Origin: Vespa crabro
Lineage: Eukaryota > Arthropoda > Insecta > Hymenoptera > Vespidae
Assembly: GCF_910589235.1 (NCBI RefSeq)
Contig: NC_060960.1
Span: 4,003,839-4,067,838, forward strand
Direction: 5' to 3'
Length of the DNA stretch: 64,000 nt
Shown piece by piece: positions 36,805 through 49,703 of the stretch. Position numbers and translations under genes: made by a program. The first letter of the stretch is position 1; each line of letters starts with the position of its first letter. The notes below the pieces were generated by a model, which was not told where the DNA came from, did no database searches, and saw only the letters and a list, made by a program, of their open reading frames with translations.

Positions 36805-37022
36805 GAGCTTGTAATAGGCTTCAGTCGTGGTCCGTGGCCCGTGTCGCGGATCGCGAATGTAATTTTGATTGTGTTTCTTTACTTTCGTTGGTTGACATAT
36901 GCGAGTGCTGGTGTCAGCAATCTTTCCCAAGATCCAATAACGAGGACGCAAGTTGGTAATCGTACTGTGTATTTACGGCGTGGCAGCCACGCCAATGCCG
37001 CAAGAATCACGAACATCTTCTC
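36805..37022 (+). other. Candidate coding exon with signal-peptide-like segment
   Basis: Open frame without an ATG, ending at a GTAAGT donor (37023). It reads RIANVILIVFLYFRWL, then TYASA followed by VSNLSQDPITRTQVGNRTVY and a basic, Ala/Asn-rich end. The hydrophobic run followed by an A-x-A type site looks like a signal peptide; the GTG at 36841 would be a poor start, so the methionine would have to come from an upstream exon or another frame. The segment is GC-richer than its surroundings. I could not find a following exon. Unrecognised. Confidence 0.25.
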
Positions 37023-39371
37023 GTAAGTCTTCTGGTCGCTCCCATTATTAGAAACGAACTTTCCGATCGATACTGATACTAGCTCTCGTCTTGATGAATC
37101 AAAACTGACGGATGCTGTACGATATTTTTCTTAGTTTTTACTTACGATTACATTCCTCAAATTATAAAACAATTTTTAATATGTATGTATATATCTGTAA
37201 TGTTGTTAATTAATAATTCTTTTCGATCTTTATGCGGTCGGTTTAATTCTGTAATTTTCATGAATATCTTGTCATGATTTTCCTATTTTCTTTCTTAAAA
37301 GTGTAAACACACACGAAAGATGGTGATATGTTTCCGCGATAGTATCGAAATTCTGGACGTGCGTAAAATACGATTATCATTTGAAAAAAGAAAAAGAAAA
37401 AAAAAAAAAGAAAAACATTCGCTATAGGATACTAGTTTCGCAAATAAAAAAAATGAAAATAAATCGTACTTATTCATTTGAAGTAGGTCTTCGTTACGAT
37501 CCAAAGAAGCTCACTATCTTGAGCAATGCGTTGTTACTTTTGGAATATCAATGAACATCCTAATATTTCACCGTGTCTCTTCTTTTCACATATTACAATG
37601 ATTTCCCTTTTCTTACGATTGATTTATCTCATGTTTTATAGCTGCAAAATAATAGATGTTCATCATATATTCTGGAAAAGTAAGATACGCGAATTTTTCA
37701 CAAAATTTCACGAATCGTGTTATATGGAATTTGAAAAGAAAAAGAGAGGAAGGGAGAGAGAGAAAGAGAAAGAGAAAATGTTTGACTTTTTTTCTTTCTC
37801 GTTGCATTCGTTTTGAAGGAACGTGTTATTTAAAGGCATAATGATTTCACGTGTTCGAGCGTGACATTGTTTTTCCGTTTTTTTCCGAAGAAATGAAGAA
37901 GATCGATCGTGTAACGCGTTCCTCTCGTTCACATCTTTTCTCCGTTAAATCGTGTCACGAGGCACTTCCGTATAAGAAGCTTTCTAATCTCTCGTAGATC
38001 GAGAACCGGAAGGTTTTACATAGAAAGGGATGACAATTCAATTGTAGTTGAATGAGTGGTTGAACGACTCACTCCGTTTCAATACGATTTCGTCCATCGA
38101 TCTTTTTATTCCGCTCGATCAACGTGCCAAGCATTCTTCGCATATTACGAATACGAATGCGAATAAATAAGACGCTCGTCGGAGAGAGTAAACGGGCGAA
38201 TTGCGAATACTTTTCGATTTATATTATATATTTACGCCGATCTTTTTCAAGTCCTTGACCGAAGCGTTCAGACGGAACGAAACGTGTGTATGCACGTATG
38301 TATGTATATATCTCTCGTGAAATATCGTTTATTCCGTATATCGATCTCGATTTCTAATGTTTCAATGCTCCTTTCATACTTCAATGATTTTTTTCACATA
38401 TTCGCCTTGAAATGCTCTTGAGTAAATAACTTTCATTTTGTTTTAAGTATCTTGAATTAACTTTTTTTTCTTTTTTTTTTTTTTTTTTAAGAAATTCAAA
38501 TATCCTACTTATTGCGGAAAAGTGGAACGGACATAGATTTGACGTAATAGATATTTTAGGAACAACAAATGTAGAAAAATGAATGTAGAGCGATAAGAAA
38601 CTAATACGAAAAAATAGGTCATCCATTAAAAATAATGATTTCTTTAATTTCATGCGTTTGTCATTCTTCTTCAGGACACGTTAATTTACTCCTTGACCTC
38701 AATAATTGCCTGACTTTCTAAAATAACGAGCATCGATGAAAAGCTTAAAAAATTTTTTTCATTTCTAACAATGAGAAGAGAAAATCGAACGTTATTATCT
38801 GATCGCAAAATTCTACCATTCTGTCAATCGTCATATATTCTATTGTGTCTATTTCAATATTATAGGTAAAGCTTAATGCAACAAACGGAGGATTATTCCG
38901 AGCGTCCTTGACGTTGTGTAAATTTACACAGTTTGAGTTATTATTATTTTACGAGTTCTCATTGATATCTTAACTTGAATCAGGATTTCGTCTTGAACCA
39001 TAATCCTTGAAATAGCAAACGTTGCTTTTTTTAGTCGTAATATCAAGCGTTATAATTAACTATAAAGCCAAAATTTGAAACGTTAAAATTCCATATCCAT
39101 CGTATATACATCATCTATATGCAGATTCGAAATAAACATTCTTAGACGATATTTTTTAAAACACGCTCGAGTTGATCTTTTATCAGGCTTAAGTGTTAGA
39201 TTTCTACGATTCGAAAGCATCATAATCTTTAATCGAAGAACGAAAGAAATCGTCAAGCAAGAGAAAGAGCTGTTTCGAACGATAATCGAATACAGAAAAT
39301 TCCTGGTTTGAAAGTCTTAACGCGTTCTTTCCTTCTATTTTATTTCTGCATCTTTTACTCACTCACTCACT

Positions 39372-39373
<2 letters not shown>

Positions 39374-39439
<66 letters not shown>
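39374..39439. repeat. (CT)n microsatellite
   Basis: About 33 uninterrupted CT units, preceded by CACT units. Confidence 0.95.
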
Positions 39440-39441
<2 letters not shown>

Positions 39442-39634
39442 TTTTTAACGGATTTCAAAGGAATGAAGATGCGTAGGACGGCCTTTCCTTATCAAGAATA
39501 AAATTCTATTTTTACAAAGGGAGCAGCAACCGCTGCTTGGTAAACAGTAAATCACGAAGCCACCTCATAACCAGAGGCGTCATGTGAAAAATAAAGTGGG
39601 AGATGCTTGATCCCGTTATAACAGTATACACAGT

Positions 39635-39636
<2 letters not shown>

Positions 39637-39668
<32 letters not shown>
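39637..39668. repeat. (TA)n microsatellite
   Basis: About 16 uninterrupted TA units. Confidence 0.95.
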
Positions 39669-39672
<4 letters not shown>

Positions 39673-40093
39673 ACAGGAGAGGTCCTTGCACTCTAGGATC
39701 GTCAATCGTTGTTTTTGCGATATATTATTGATTTAAATCGTAACTTTTAAATCGTACAAAAACCAAAAAGGGACTGCTGTAACGTTTCAAGTGTAATCAC
39801 GATTGTTGCGAGGATCGAGAGATTTCTCCATGCTTTCTAATCGCACGAAAGCGATCTACGTATATACGTACGTACGTGTACGCATTTATTCGTCGTACAG
39901 ATACTTCCAATCATCCTTTTTTAGAAATTCAAAAAAAGATAAAGAAAAAAGGCGGGGAACTTATTTTGCCGACGAAAGTTATTTCGGTGTGTCATTGATT
40001 AATGGCAGAAGCTGAGTGTGATTTCATGAAAATAATTTTATCGTTCTTCTTTGAAACGACGAACCAGGGAGTTCGTTAACAAGAAAGAGAAAA

Positions 40094-40118
40094 AGAGAGA
40101 GAGAGAGAGAGAGAGAGA
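40094..40118. repeat. (GA)n microsatellite
   Basis: About 12 GA units, then irregular GA-rich sequence. Confidence 0.9.
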
Positions 40119-42228
40119 CAGAGGGAGGGAGACACAGTGCTACGAGCTGTGAATATCGAAATGGCAAGAAGATAATTAATTCATTCGTACGTCGTGTAAC
40201 GTTTTTCAAAACGATTTTCACTGACAATGAGTTGCATCGTTTGTCCTTTGATTCAAACGCGAGAAATTACGACAAGCACGGATCGACCGATTGAGAGGAT
40301 TTTTAGGACGAGAGAAAGTACAATCCGTCTACTCGCTTCGTAATAAAAATTACGATGGGTAACAGAGCGAATTAGAAACGATTCTGAAGGGACCGTTCGA
40401 AGACCCTCTAGTATCGACTTATAGATATTTGATTTTTTTATTGATGGATTAAATGTACAAGTAATTACATAATATATATCTTATTAATTATTATGGCTTG
40501 TTGAACATTGACTAACTATTATTGAAATAAATCGTAGTATCATATGTCATTAATATTCTGTTTAGTTTTTCGATTTTCTTACCTATCGATTTCATTTTTT
40601 ACACTTTTTTTCAATAAAATTGCAGATATATATTTATATATTCAATATATTATTACATTAATCTCTACTCATGTAGTTTTTAAATTAATGATAGATAATA
40701 AAATTCGATACGTGCTTTTAACTTGCCGATGTATCTATTCATGTTTTTCTTTCGTACTTATTTCATAGCTTTATTTCAACATTATTAAAATATTATTTTA
40801 TGTTTTATCGTTGAAACGAACGCTATTCTTTATCGTCAATCGCCCGCGAAGATGTCATCGGTACACCATCTATATCGCACTGTAGAATAATTCGACTTTC
40901 ACTTCGAGCAAAGTGAATGTTATCGTACGCGAAAGAGAAATCATAAGGTTGTAAGTTCCGAACTATGAACGTATCATATGATTTGGTACGAAATTAGCTA
41001 TAATGACCTACATAAATATTACAATTTGTTAAAATTTTCTTCTATTTTGATTTCAATTCAATGATTTTATCGTTTGTTGATTCACGAGGCATCTCATGTT
41101 TTCCAAATTTCTTTCATTTCATAAATTTTTATTCTTGTTACGGATGGTAGTTGGAATTAAATATTAATGAACGAACATTAAAAATGTTTTTAATAAAATC
41201 TACGAAATCGAGTAATCCCATAACGTATTAATAATGAAAACGTTTTATATATATAAACGTTCGTTGACCTTGTTCAATCTCACTGTTTTTTTTTTTTTTC
41301 TATATTAATTCTACATCTTATCAGGAAATTAATTCTTCAAGATAATTAGGACTTTCTCCGGAGCTCGGTAAATTTTCCAGCGATTGAAAGTGGATTTCCG
41401 TCTTCGTAACAAGTCTGTGTACACATATGTTACACGAATATGCTATACGCACGTACTCACGCTTTTGTAAGTTGTTGATCGATCGTTTACTTGAAACATA
41501 AATTTTAATGTACATATACGTTAAATAAAATTTTAATTAAAACAAGAGAACACATTTTATTTTTTCGAGCTAGCGCTAAAGCTTCATATTCTCTTTTGTT
41601 CAATTTGTAACGAATATTTTTTCATGAGCGAATTTTTATTTGTGTGCAATAGTTCGACTTTTAAAAATGTTATGCATAGTCACTATATTTAAATGAATAT
41701 TTCTAGTCCACATTACATGGAATACAAAGCAGAATATAAACATGATATACTATCTTACGAGTTAATATATTTGTTATTCTTTTTTTATTTATTTTGAATA
41801 AAAAATATTGCTCTTGTATATCACTTTTCTTTTATTTGAATGTAGAAGTTATTAATACATACGCAGTGTAATGGACAAGAATTGAACTGGATTTCTTTTA
41901 AAAGAACTTAAAAGAATTTTTTTTCGACGGTAATTACAATGTACAATGTACAACACTATGCCAAGAATGACGATCAAAGGAAATTTAAATAGAAGGAAAT
42001 TAGTGATAGAGTGTAATAATGATTCATTTACACTCGTTAATTTTGATCTTTTTTAACGTGTTTTCTGTCACGTTCGACTTTCCGTCATCGCTTCAATGAT
42101 GAAGAAGAAGAATGAATAACTTCAGAAAAATTACAACAATATCGCGTTCACACGTACGTAATAGAAGAGGAAAGCACATAATAAGTATATACGTATACCT
42201 AGTGTACGTACGTACATATATACCTATC

Positions 42229-42235
<7 letters not shown>

Positions 42236-42259
<24 letters not shown>
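42236..42259. repeat. (TA)n microsatellite
   Basis: About 12 TA units in a longer TA/CGTA-rich stretch (42185-42285). Confidence 0.85.
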
Positions 42260-42937
42260 GTAGTATGTAATATATATATGTATATTTTGTATCGATGAAA
42301 ATATTAGAGCGGGATAATTGCAGATGCTTTTGTTTATCGGTTTATTATCTAATGACGGCGCTAATAATGATAGTTAATGGCTCGCACCGTTGCTTTTATA
42401 ATTAATACTTTGAATGTTACGTTAATCGAATGTCGCCGAATGAAAATAATGTTAAAAAATATCTTGGAACGAATTTTTCTGTGAGAGCCACGAAAGAAAG
42501 AAAAAAAAAAGTGGGAGGAAAAGTTCGTAACGAATCAGAGCGTAGTGAATTAAGCTTAATGAGAGTAAGCTTGGTTAATCGGAATTGTCTATTGTCATTC
42601 GAGTTCGAGTAAGAATTAAAGTAATCGATAATTAGACGAATGGGGTAGGATTTAAAGTGGGAGGATCGGTACTTGATCTACTCTCGATTGGATCTCGATC
42701 GGTCAGGATCGAGGAATACACCGTTCACGAGATTCTTTATGCCATCAATGCGCACGACAGAGCGGAATCCAGTTGGAAACCGGTACGACAGGTTCCACGG
42801 TCGTTGCTGCCGCTCTTGTTGTCTATGTGTTAGTAAGTGGAGAACTTCCCGTACTCGTAACTCATAAAGCCCTGATAGTATACCTACGTTCACATAAAAA
42901 TACTTGGTCATCGTGGCAAAGATCCCTCCCGGTACTC

Positions 42938-42944
<7 letters not shown>

Positions 42945-42977
<33 letters not shown>

Positions 42978-43018
42978 CTCTCTCTCTCTCTCTCGTCTCT
43001 CTCTTTTTTTCTCTCTTT
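42945..43018. repeat. (CT)n compound microsatellite
   Basis: CT units interrupted by TTTT and CGT. It follows a CpG-rich patch that ends in a strong GTAAGT donor at 42836. Confidence 0.9.
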
Positions 43019-43610
43019 TTTTCTTTCTGTTTCTCTTATTTTGCGTATGTACGCCATTCATGAAAAAATCGTGTTTATCTGCATTCATGTGTAAACATTA
43101 CAATCATTAGAGGTAGACTTATCTACCAAAATCGTTGTTTTTTTCACGTGTGTCATATGTACACCATTTTGTTCTCGGTTTTATTTTCTTAATTTATCAA
43201 AATAAACATAAAAATGCTTATGCGCACATTTTATACTTTCGTTAATTAATATTTCTTAAAAGTTGATAAGAAAGACGACGTTGCATATGAATTATTCAAG
43301 AGGATATATCGAAACGACATATATCATCTTGTCTACAATATTTCCACTGTTACAATGTAGAAATCTTCGTCGTTTAATTAACGAACGTACACGCGTACAT
43401 GAAATGATTTTAACGGATATTTTTGTTCTTCATCGTTGCGTCAGCACATTCGACGATTCCTTATATTATGAAGATGCGATGTAGTCGGAGTGACGAAGAA
43501 AAAATAATATTAAAAATGAAAGAAAATCGTTGATGTTTATAAACGGATGTATCTTGCTTTTCATGGAACGCACTTGATTTCGTATATTTGCAATAACGTG
43601 TTTTCTTTCA

Positions 43611-43618
43611 TATAAAAG
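43611..43618 (+). promoter_or_regulatory. Candidate TATA box
   Basis: TATAAAAG. An ATG at 43654, about 43 bases downstream, opens a frame of roughly 55 codons (MGRSSLKGKKTILDVET...) with a GTATGT donor near 43770. No downstream exon was recognised. Confidence 0.25.
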
Positions 43619-44775
43619 ATCCAAAGATTACACATACCAACAGGGAGACAGCAATGGGAAGGAGCTCGTTAAAAGGGAAGAAAACTATTTTGGATGTCGA
43701 GACGTGTGTATTGTCTTGGCTGGGCTTTGTTTGTCGGGCAATTACCTTCTTTCACTCGACTAATAGCATGTATGTACGTATATGTATGTATATATTTCTA
43801 TTTCTTCTTTAATATGTGTATGCACGATTCTTCGTTTGTATGTGAGTCGTCAGTATGTGCTTGTAACACGTGAAGCCCTTTTCACGATGGAATTCTCCGC
43901 GGCTCGTGCGCAGTCGGGTCACGGCCCGGGAGAAACGTGAGAGCGTGCGTACGCGTGTGCATGCGCGTGTCTACCCGCTTACGGCCCTCCGGATCCCCGG
44001 GATACTGTTCAGGATTACGTCCTGCCTTTTTTTATACACTAACAGATGTGTATGTAAGTACATATATACGTGTATGTAATCAACGGGACGATGATAATTC
44101 CTTTTGAAATAGATTCAAAGAAAGGTAAAAAAAGAGGTCGTAAAATAATCGTTTATCATAGTGGAATCGTGAATCATTCTCTTTCTTTCTTTTTTTTTCG
44201 ATTTTGAGAAGAATCTTTTGTCCATATCGTCCTCGTTCTCATTGTCGGTTTTGTCGATGTCAGCAGCGTTTATTGTCACGTGCAATTGCGTGCAGATACA
44301 TATACATATACATTTATGTATATATATATATATATTTATTATTTATTTCATACACTATTATCTATTATTGAGGAATAATTTTTGTTCAAATTATTTTATT
44401 CAAGCTTTCTGTCACTTTTTATTACGGCGAAATATCTTGCTGTAATAACTTTTACATCTTTTCGTAAAATTACTTTAGAAAGAATTTCATGCTAGTAACT
44501 TTTGGTTTACGACGAGATTATTACTATCTTTATATTTATTTATGAAACACTTTCTAAAATGTGATAATGTCTCTAGGAAATTATAGCAGCGAAAGATTTT
44601 AATACTGTAAAGTAAATTATTTTATTATAAGTGAGAATCATAATATTGAATTTTTTTTATCTTTGTTGTTATATGAAAGTGTTCTTTCTTCGTTGCGTTC
44701 CTGCATTCTTGTGGCTCAATGGGTATTAACCTTGAGTCTCATTTACGTTCGTACCGTCGTACCTGGTACACCTAT

Positions 44776-44878
<103 letters not shown>

Positions 44879-47031
44879 GAATTTCATTATTCTTTCCGGC
44901 ATACGTATTTTGTTTCAAATAGATTTTGATAATGTTAGTAATTACGTCACTCGTATTGCTTTTTCTTCAATTCTTTTAAATTGCCCTATGACCTGATGAT
45001 TAGATTTATATTTTGATACGTGTTGTATCACACATATCTTTATATGGACATATTTTCTGTGTAATATAAACGAAATTTTTGAGAGACAAAAATATGATAA
45101 TCTTGCTTTGTTATTAATAATTTATGAATATTAAATATTTAAATATTAAAAGTATGTAAAAGCATTATTATTTTTTATGATAATATGCACAGGATTTTTT
45201 CTCTAGTAATTCTAGTAATAAATAAGATGATCGTTATATAACCACACGTTCACTTTTTTACCATTTTAGCAAGTACATTCTCATAGTTAAACGTTAAAGA
45301 ATGAACATGATCGTATGTTTATGATATCAATGTTGTCGTCTTTTAAGTTTTTATTTAATCTAGCTTGGGGTCGAAGATGTTGAAACGAGAAGGCTACAAT
45401 GACGAAATCGCACGCAAATAGACGGCTATCGTTTCCCATACATTTCGTATCTTCCCACATGTTGTGCATGGGCTTTTCAAACGTGATTGTGTCGTTGAAA
45501 AAATTCACAGGCTTCAGATTTCTCAAATCTCTTTAATCTCGAAATATTATGAAAGACTTATAACGTTATCCAAAATACCTTACCTGTGATAAATTTGTGA
45601 AACGTGCATTATACAAAACATTCGATTAGATTTCTCCTGTAATTTCGATTTTTTCTTAAAAAAGATAATACTTTATTGTCGTTAACCAGATTAATTAAAT
45701 ATTTTCACAGTTAATACGAATGACGTAAATGATAGTTAGATATATTTAAGCGACAAGTATTTAAGCATTTTAGTGTGAGACGTTTTAAAAAGAATTTAGA
45801 GCATTGTTTGTTTAACGCAGCTATTTATATAAGATTTTCACAAAATTTTTCATTGTTATCGCATTTCGTTTTTATTTTTTATATTTAAAATACATTTTTA
45901 TGTACACATATGTAGAAGCGGAAATTGTCAATGGTAATATCAAATGGTGATAATCTAATGCACTAACCAAAATTTAATCATTATAAACAAAAGAATATTG
46001 ATAACGCCGGATGTTCGGCGAATGAGGCGATACCGTTGAAGTCGTGTGTTGAGCGACGACATTTTATTCTTAAAAGCATGCCGGATGTTGTTTTGTTACT
46101 AAAATAAAGAGTGTGATTATAATAGTGTGCATGTGTATGTGTCGGTCGGTAGATGCAATTCGAGTCCTATAAGGCTTGCTAACTTCAATAGTTTTTTGAC
46201 CCGATACTTTTGTCAGAATGGATCAAGAATTTTTATAACATTTTTGGTGAAAAATAAATTTCTTAAACGTCCATGGATCTTAAAAATTGAAAAATTAATA
46301 AGATTAAATACAAATTATAGTTGTAACATATAAAGTTGAACTTTTTAAATATTTCTTTTGACATCATTGAAAAATATGTTTCTTTTTTCATAATATTCAG
46401 ATGACCTTCTTGATTATTATCTTATCGTTTTCATTTTCTACAATAGAAAGAATTCTTCCTCATCAAGAAACAACAGTTTCTAAATAAGATTACTGTACAT
46501 AATATTTAATGAAACACAAGTAATTTTCAAAGTTCTTTAACTTTAACAAGGAATATCTTTTGTGTCCCAAATAGTCTCCCATTTGAAATGTTTCCAGGAT
46601 AGTTTTCTTTATATAATTACGTAAAAATCGCTTCCTACTTCATTCTACTTCAAATATTTTTAATGTTTAAAGCTATCAGCATTATGTCATCAAGAAATTA
46701 GACTAGCGATTGATAATGGCTGTATTTGCGGTTGTATTATGTAATAGTGAATAATATATTGTTTTTTTTTTTATATATAGTCTTTTGTATGCCTATCTTT
46801 CAAATATTAAAATCATCTGACTAAAGTAGTTTGTTCGTATTCGTTTAGAAGAAAAGAAAACATTATTACAAAATCATGAGCATATTAACAAGTAACAATT
46901 TCTATGATATGATTTATACACATTTCATGCTTTATTTAAGATTTGAAAGTTACACTTTTCACATTTATATCGACGAGCATGATGAACTTTTATCTTGATT
47001 GTTATTCTGGACACATGATTAGTAAAGATAC

Positions 47032-47301
47032 TTATTTTGTTAAAGACTTTCTATATGGAGTATCGTTTCCCTTTCCTATAAATAAATAACAATATCGAAA
47101 TATGAAGAGACAAAAATTGTTCGAGGTCTCATTTCCTTGGGTGATTCGAATGAGAATAGTATTACTAGAGTCGTAGAGATAAGCTTCGATTAAGTTAACG
47201 TTCTTGAGCGGATTGAATCGATCTGGATCATTGGTAGGATCATACGATAGCGGTTGCAAGAGGGAAGCCAACGATGCTTCTCCATCACGAAAACGCTTCA
47301 T
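47032..47301 (-). CDS. Unrecognised minus-strand open frame, 89 codons, doubtful
   Basis: ATG 47301 opens MKRFRDGEASLASLLQPLS, continues with YDPTNDPDRFNPLKNVNLIE, and becomes low-complexity after about residue 60. The first 60 codons have mixed, gene-like codon use and higher GC than the surroundings, while the tail looks like AT-rich run-on sequence. The real exon, if any, would therefore end near 47,120. No domain is recognised, and no partner exon was found. Confidence 0.2.
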   Translation of the reverse strand: MKRFRDGEASLASLLQPLSYDPTNDPDRFNPLKNVNLIEAYLYDSSNTILIRITQGNETSNNFCLFIFRYCYLFIGKGNDTPYRKSLTK

Positions 47302-48864
47302 GGGACTTCGTGCATGTGAACAACTTCACGATGAATCGCCTTAATGCCAGAGACTCGATTGATAGGGAAAGCTGGAAGATGTGGTATTCGAAGCATCTTT
47401 GAATATTCGATTCGGTTTCGAACATTCGATTCAGTTTCTACCAAATAAAAACGTATATTACTTTCATTATATGAAAATAAAAAGAAAAAGTTTTTTAATA
47501 ATAAAAAAATTCTTTATCATTGATACAAGTAAGTTAAGATGCTATTATTAAAGAGTTTTATATGTGGTATTATATTTATAACGGTAAATTTCTACGAAAT
47601 TTTCTTGGATATAAGTTTTGCGTTATCGGATGATTTTTAATTAACCTACATAATGTTTCAAAGTTCGATATTCGGTTATATGCTAATATATTACAAGATC
47701 TTACTTTTCGTTCAGCATGAAAAAAATAACAGATATTAAAAGATAAAAGTATCGATTATTTATGATAGAGAAAAGATTATATTTGGTAAATTAAATGATA
47801 TCGTTATGTATAATATATCTATTTATCTACGAGTACTGTATATTATCTACTCGCGATTTCTTATGATCATATATTAAAACAGAACAAGGCGTGTCGAGTC
47901 GAGTAACAATGTATCAGATCCGGTTTCCTTGTCAGTCGTGTAGTCTGATGGAAATTGATGAGAGGAAAATGGTGAATAATGTAGAAGGACGAAACGTTTA
48001 AGAACATATATATGTTCTTAATGTCGTATAAGTTAGTATTACATTCTCGATTGATATTATTCCCCTAAAGGATCTTGACTTCACCCATCACTTTTTAGTC
48101 GTACACCCAGTAGAAAACCACAGATTCACACGAATGCGTGCAAGCTTTTTCATATGTAATTTGTGAGAGAGTGTGCGTATTACTACTACGCTACTTACAA
48201 CAATCTATTTGATACCTGCGGTAGACGATAGGTAAAGTTCGATGGTGTGCGAGTGCATACACCATAAGAGAGAACCTCCGTGGAATTGCAGGGCTGCAGA
48301 TATAGGAATTTCATGTGTTCACAAAGTGTAAGCAGGATGTACGGAGAAACCTTTCTCACGTTCGCCGTGTATCTCAGGGACGCAAGCGAGCTGAAAAATT
48401 CGCATTAGGAATGTTTGAAGGACCCCTTTAATGGGTCTTTATCTTTCTCACAGTTCCCTCTTAGGATATATTATATATGTAAATTTATATATATGTATAT
48501 ATAAATATTATATATATATATTACATATAATTATAAACAATATATTGCATTCATTTGTCGTAATTGTAAATATTATGACGTAAATAAGAAAAATATTATT
48601 TTTTTCGTAGTTTTCTCTCAGCAAGACGAATACGATTCACGATAGAGAAATGGCGAATGACGTTATTAGACTGGTAATAACAGGCCGGTCATAAAATTAT
48701 AACAAGGGTCACGTTTATCTCATTGAGACTTATTAAGTTGAATTACGGACGACACGATTAATGTGTCACCCCGTTTGGCTCTATTACCGGTTCTATAGTA
48801 ATCGTACGAACAAGTGTTGAACACGTTCGATAGAGGCCAATTGTTCCCATAGAATATAGTATGG

Positions 48865-48872
48865 TATAAAAG
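48865..48872 (+). promoter_or_regulatory. Candidate TATA box
   Basis: TATAAAAG followed about 25 bases later by a short stem-loop, CTCGTTG-TTTTT-CAACGAG. It lies 760 bases upstream of the candidate first exon at 49630. Confidence 0.3.
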
Positions 48873-49629
48873 AGACGATGAAAAGTGTCCTCGTTGTTTT
48901 TCAACGAGTCGAAAAAACGAGTTCGAACGAGAGTATCGAATTAATATTTGCGTAACATTTACCGTTCATTAATTTTCGGTTTAACCTGTCGATACTGTCT
49001 GGCACGAATCAGTTGTATTAGGTCGAGAGCTTAGATAAGAACGATGAGATCCATAAGCCGACATATTAATGGATTCGGAGATTATCGTACAAATTTATAG
49101 CTTTGAAGTGTTTGGGGGAGAATCGAAGCTTATTTTCTCAATTGCAATTATGTTTACATTTCGAAAAATAAAATACTGTTATTTATAAAAAAAAATTGAA
49201 TATATAATTTAAGAAATATTCGATGATCATTTTTATTTTGAAAAATTGAAATTTGTATTGTCATTTTATTAAATTTTTATTTGATTTCTTGAACATACAT
49301 GCTTTCCTGTCAAACACCTAAATACATATATCGTCGATAAAAAGATTATTATCGCTTATAAAAATTCCATATTATCAATAGATAATTTATGTTACATATT
49401 TAATTACGAATAATATTTTATTGCAATGTAAATAACGTATAATAATAAGTAAGATAAATCCTTTCGAGTCCATAATTATATATCATTTATAGTCAGAATT
49501 AGAGATAATATAAAAGACTATTAGAGTACTAACATTCTGCAGCCCTGTCGTACTTGCGGAGAAGCAGGTGGATGAAGAGAATCTATGAGAATGCATCGTG
49601 GAAGGGGTAGTAAAGATCGCTAGCTGACA

Positions 49630-49703
49630 ATGGGCCAAATGGAAAGAGAACGTATGGTCAGTTCGCAGCGAGCCGTCCTCGTAGGCGGATTATCTATCAT
49701 ACC
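49630..49703 (+). other. Candidate first coding exon
   Basis: ATG in a favourable context (GACAATGG) opens MGQMERERMVSSQRAV followed by a hydrophobic LVGGLSIIP, ending at a GTGAGT donor (49704) in phase 2. This could be the start of a signal peptide or membrane segment. No following exon was recognised before 55,074. Confidence 0.25.

Noticed and set aside
42678..43110. Overlapping frames rich in Ser/Leu or Arg/Glu
   Set aside because: They are translations of the CT/GA microsatellite on both strands.
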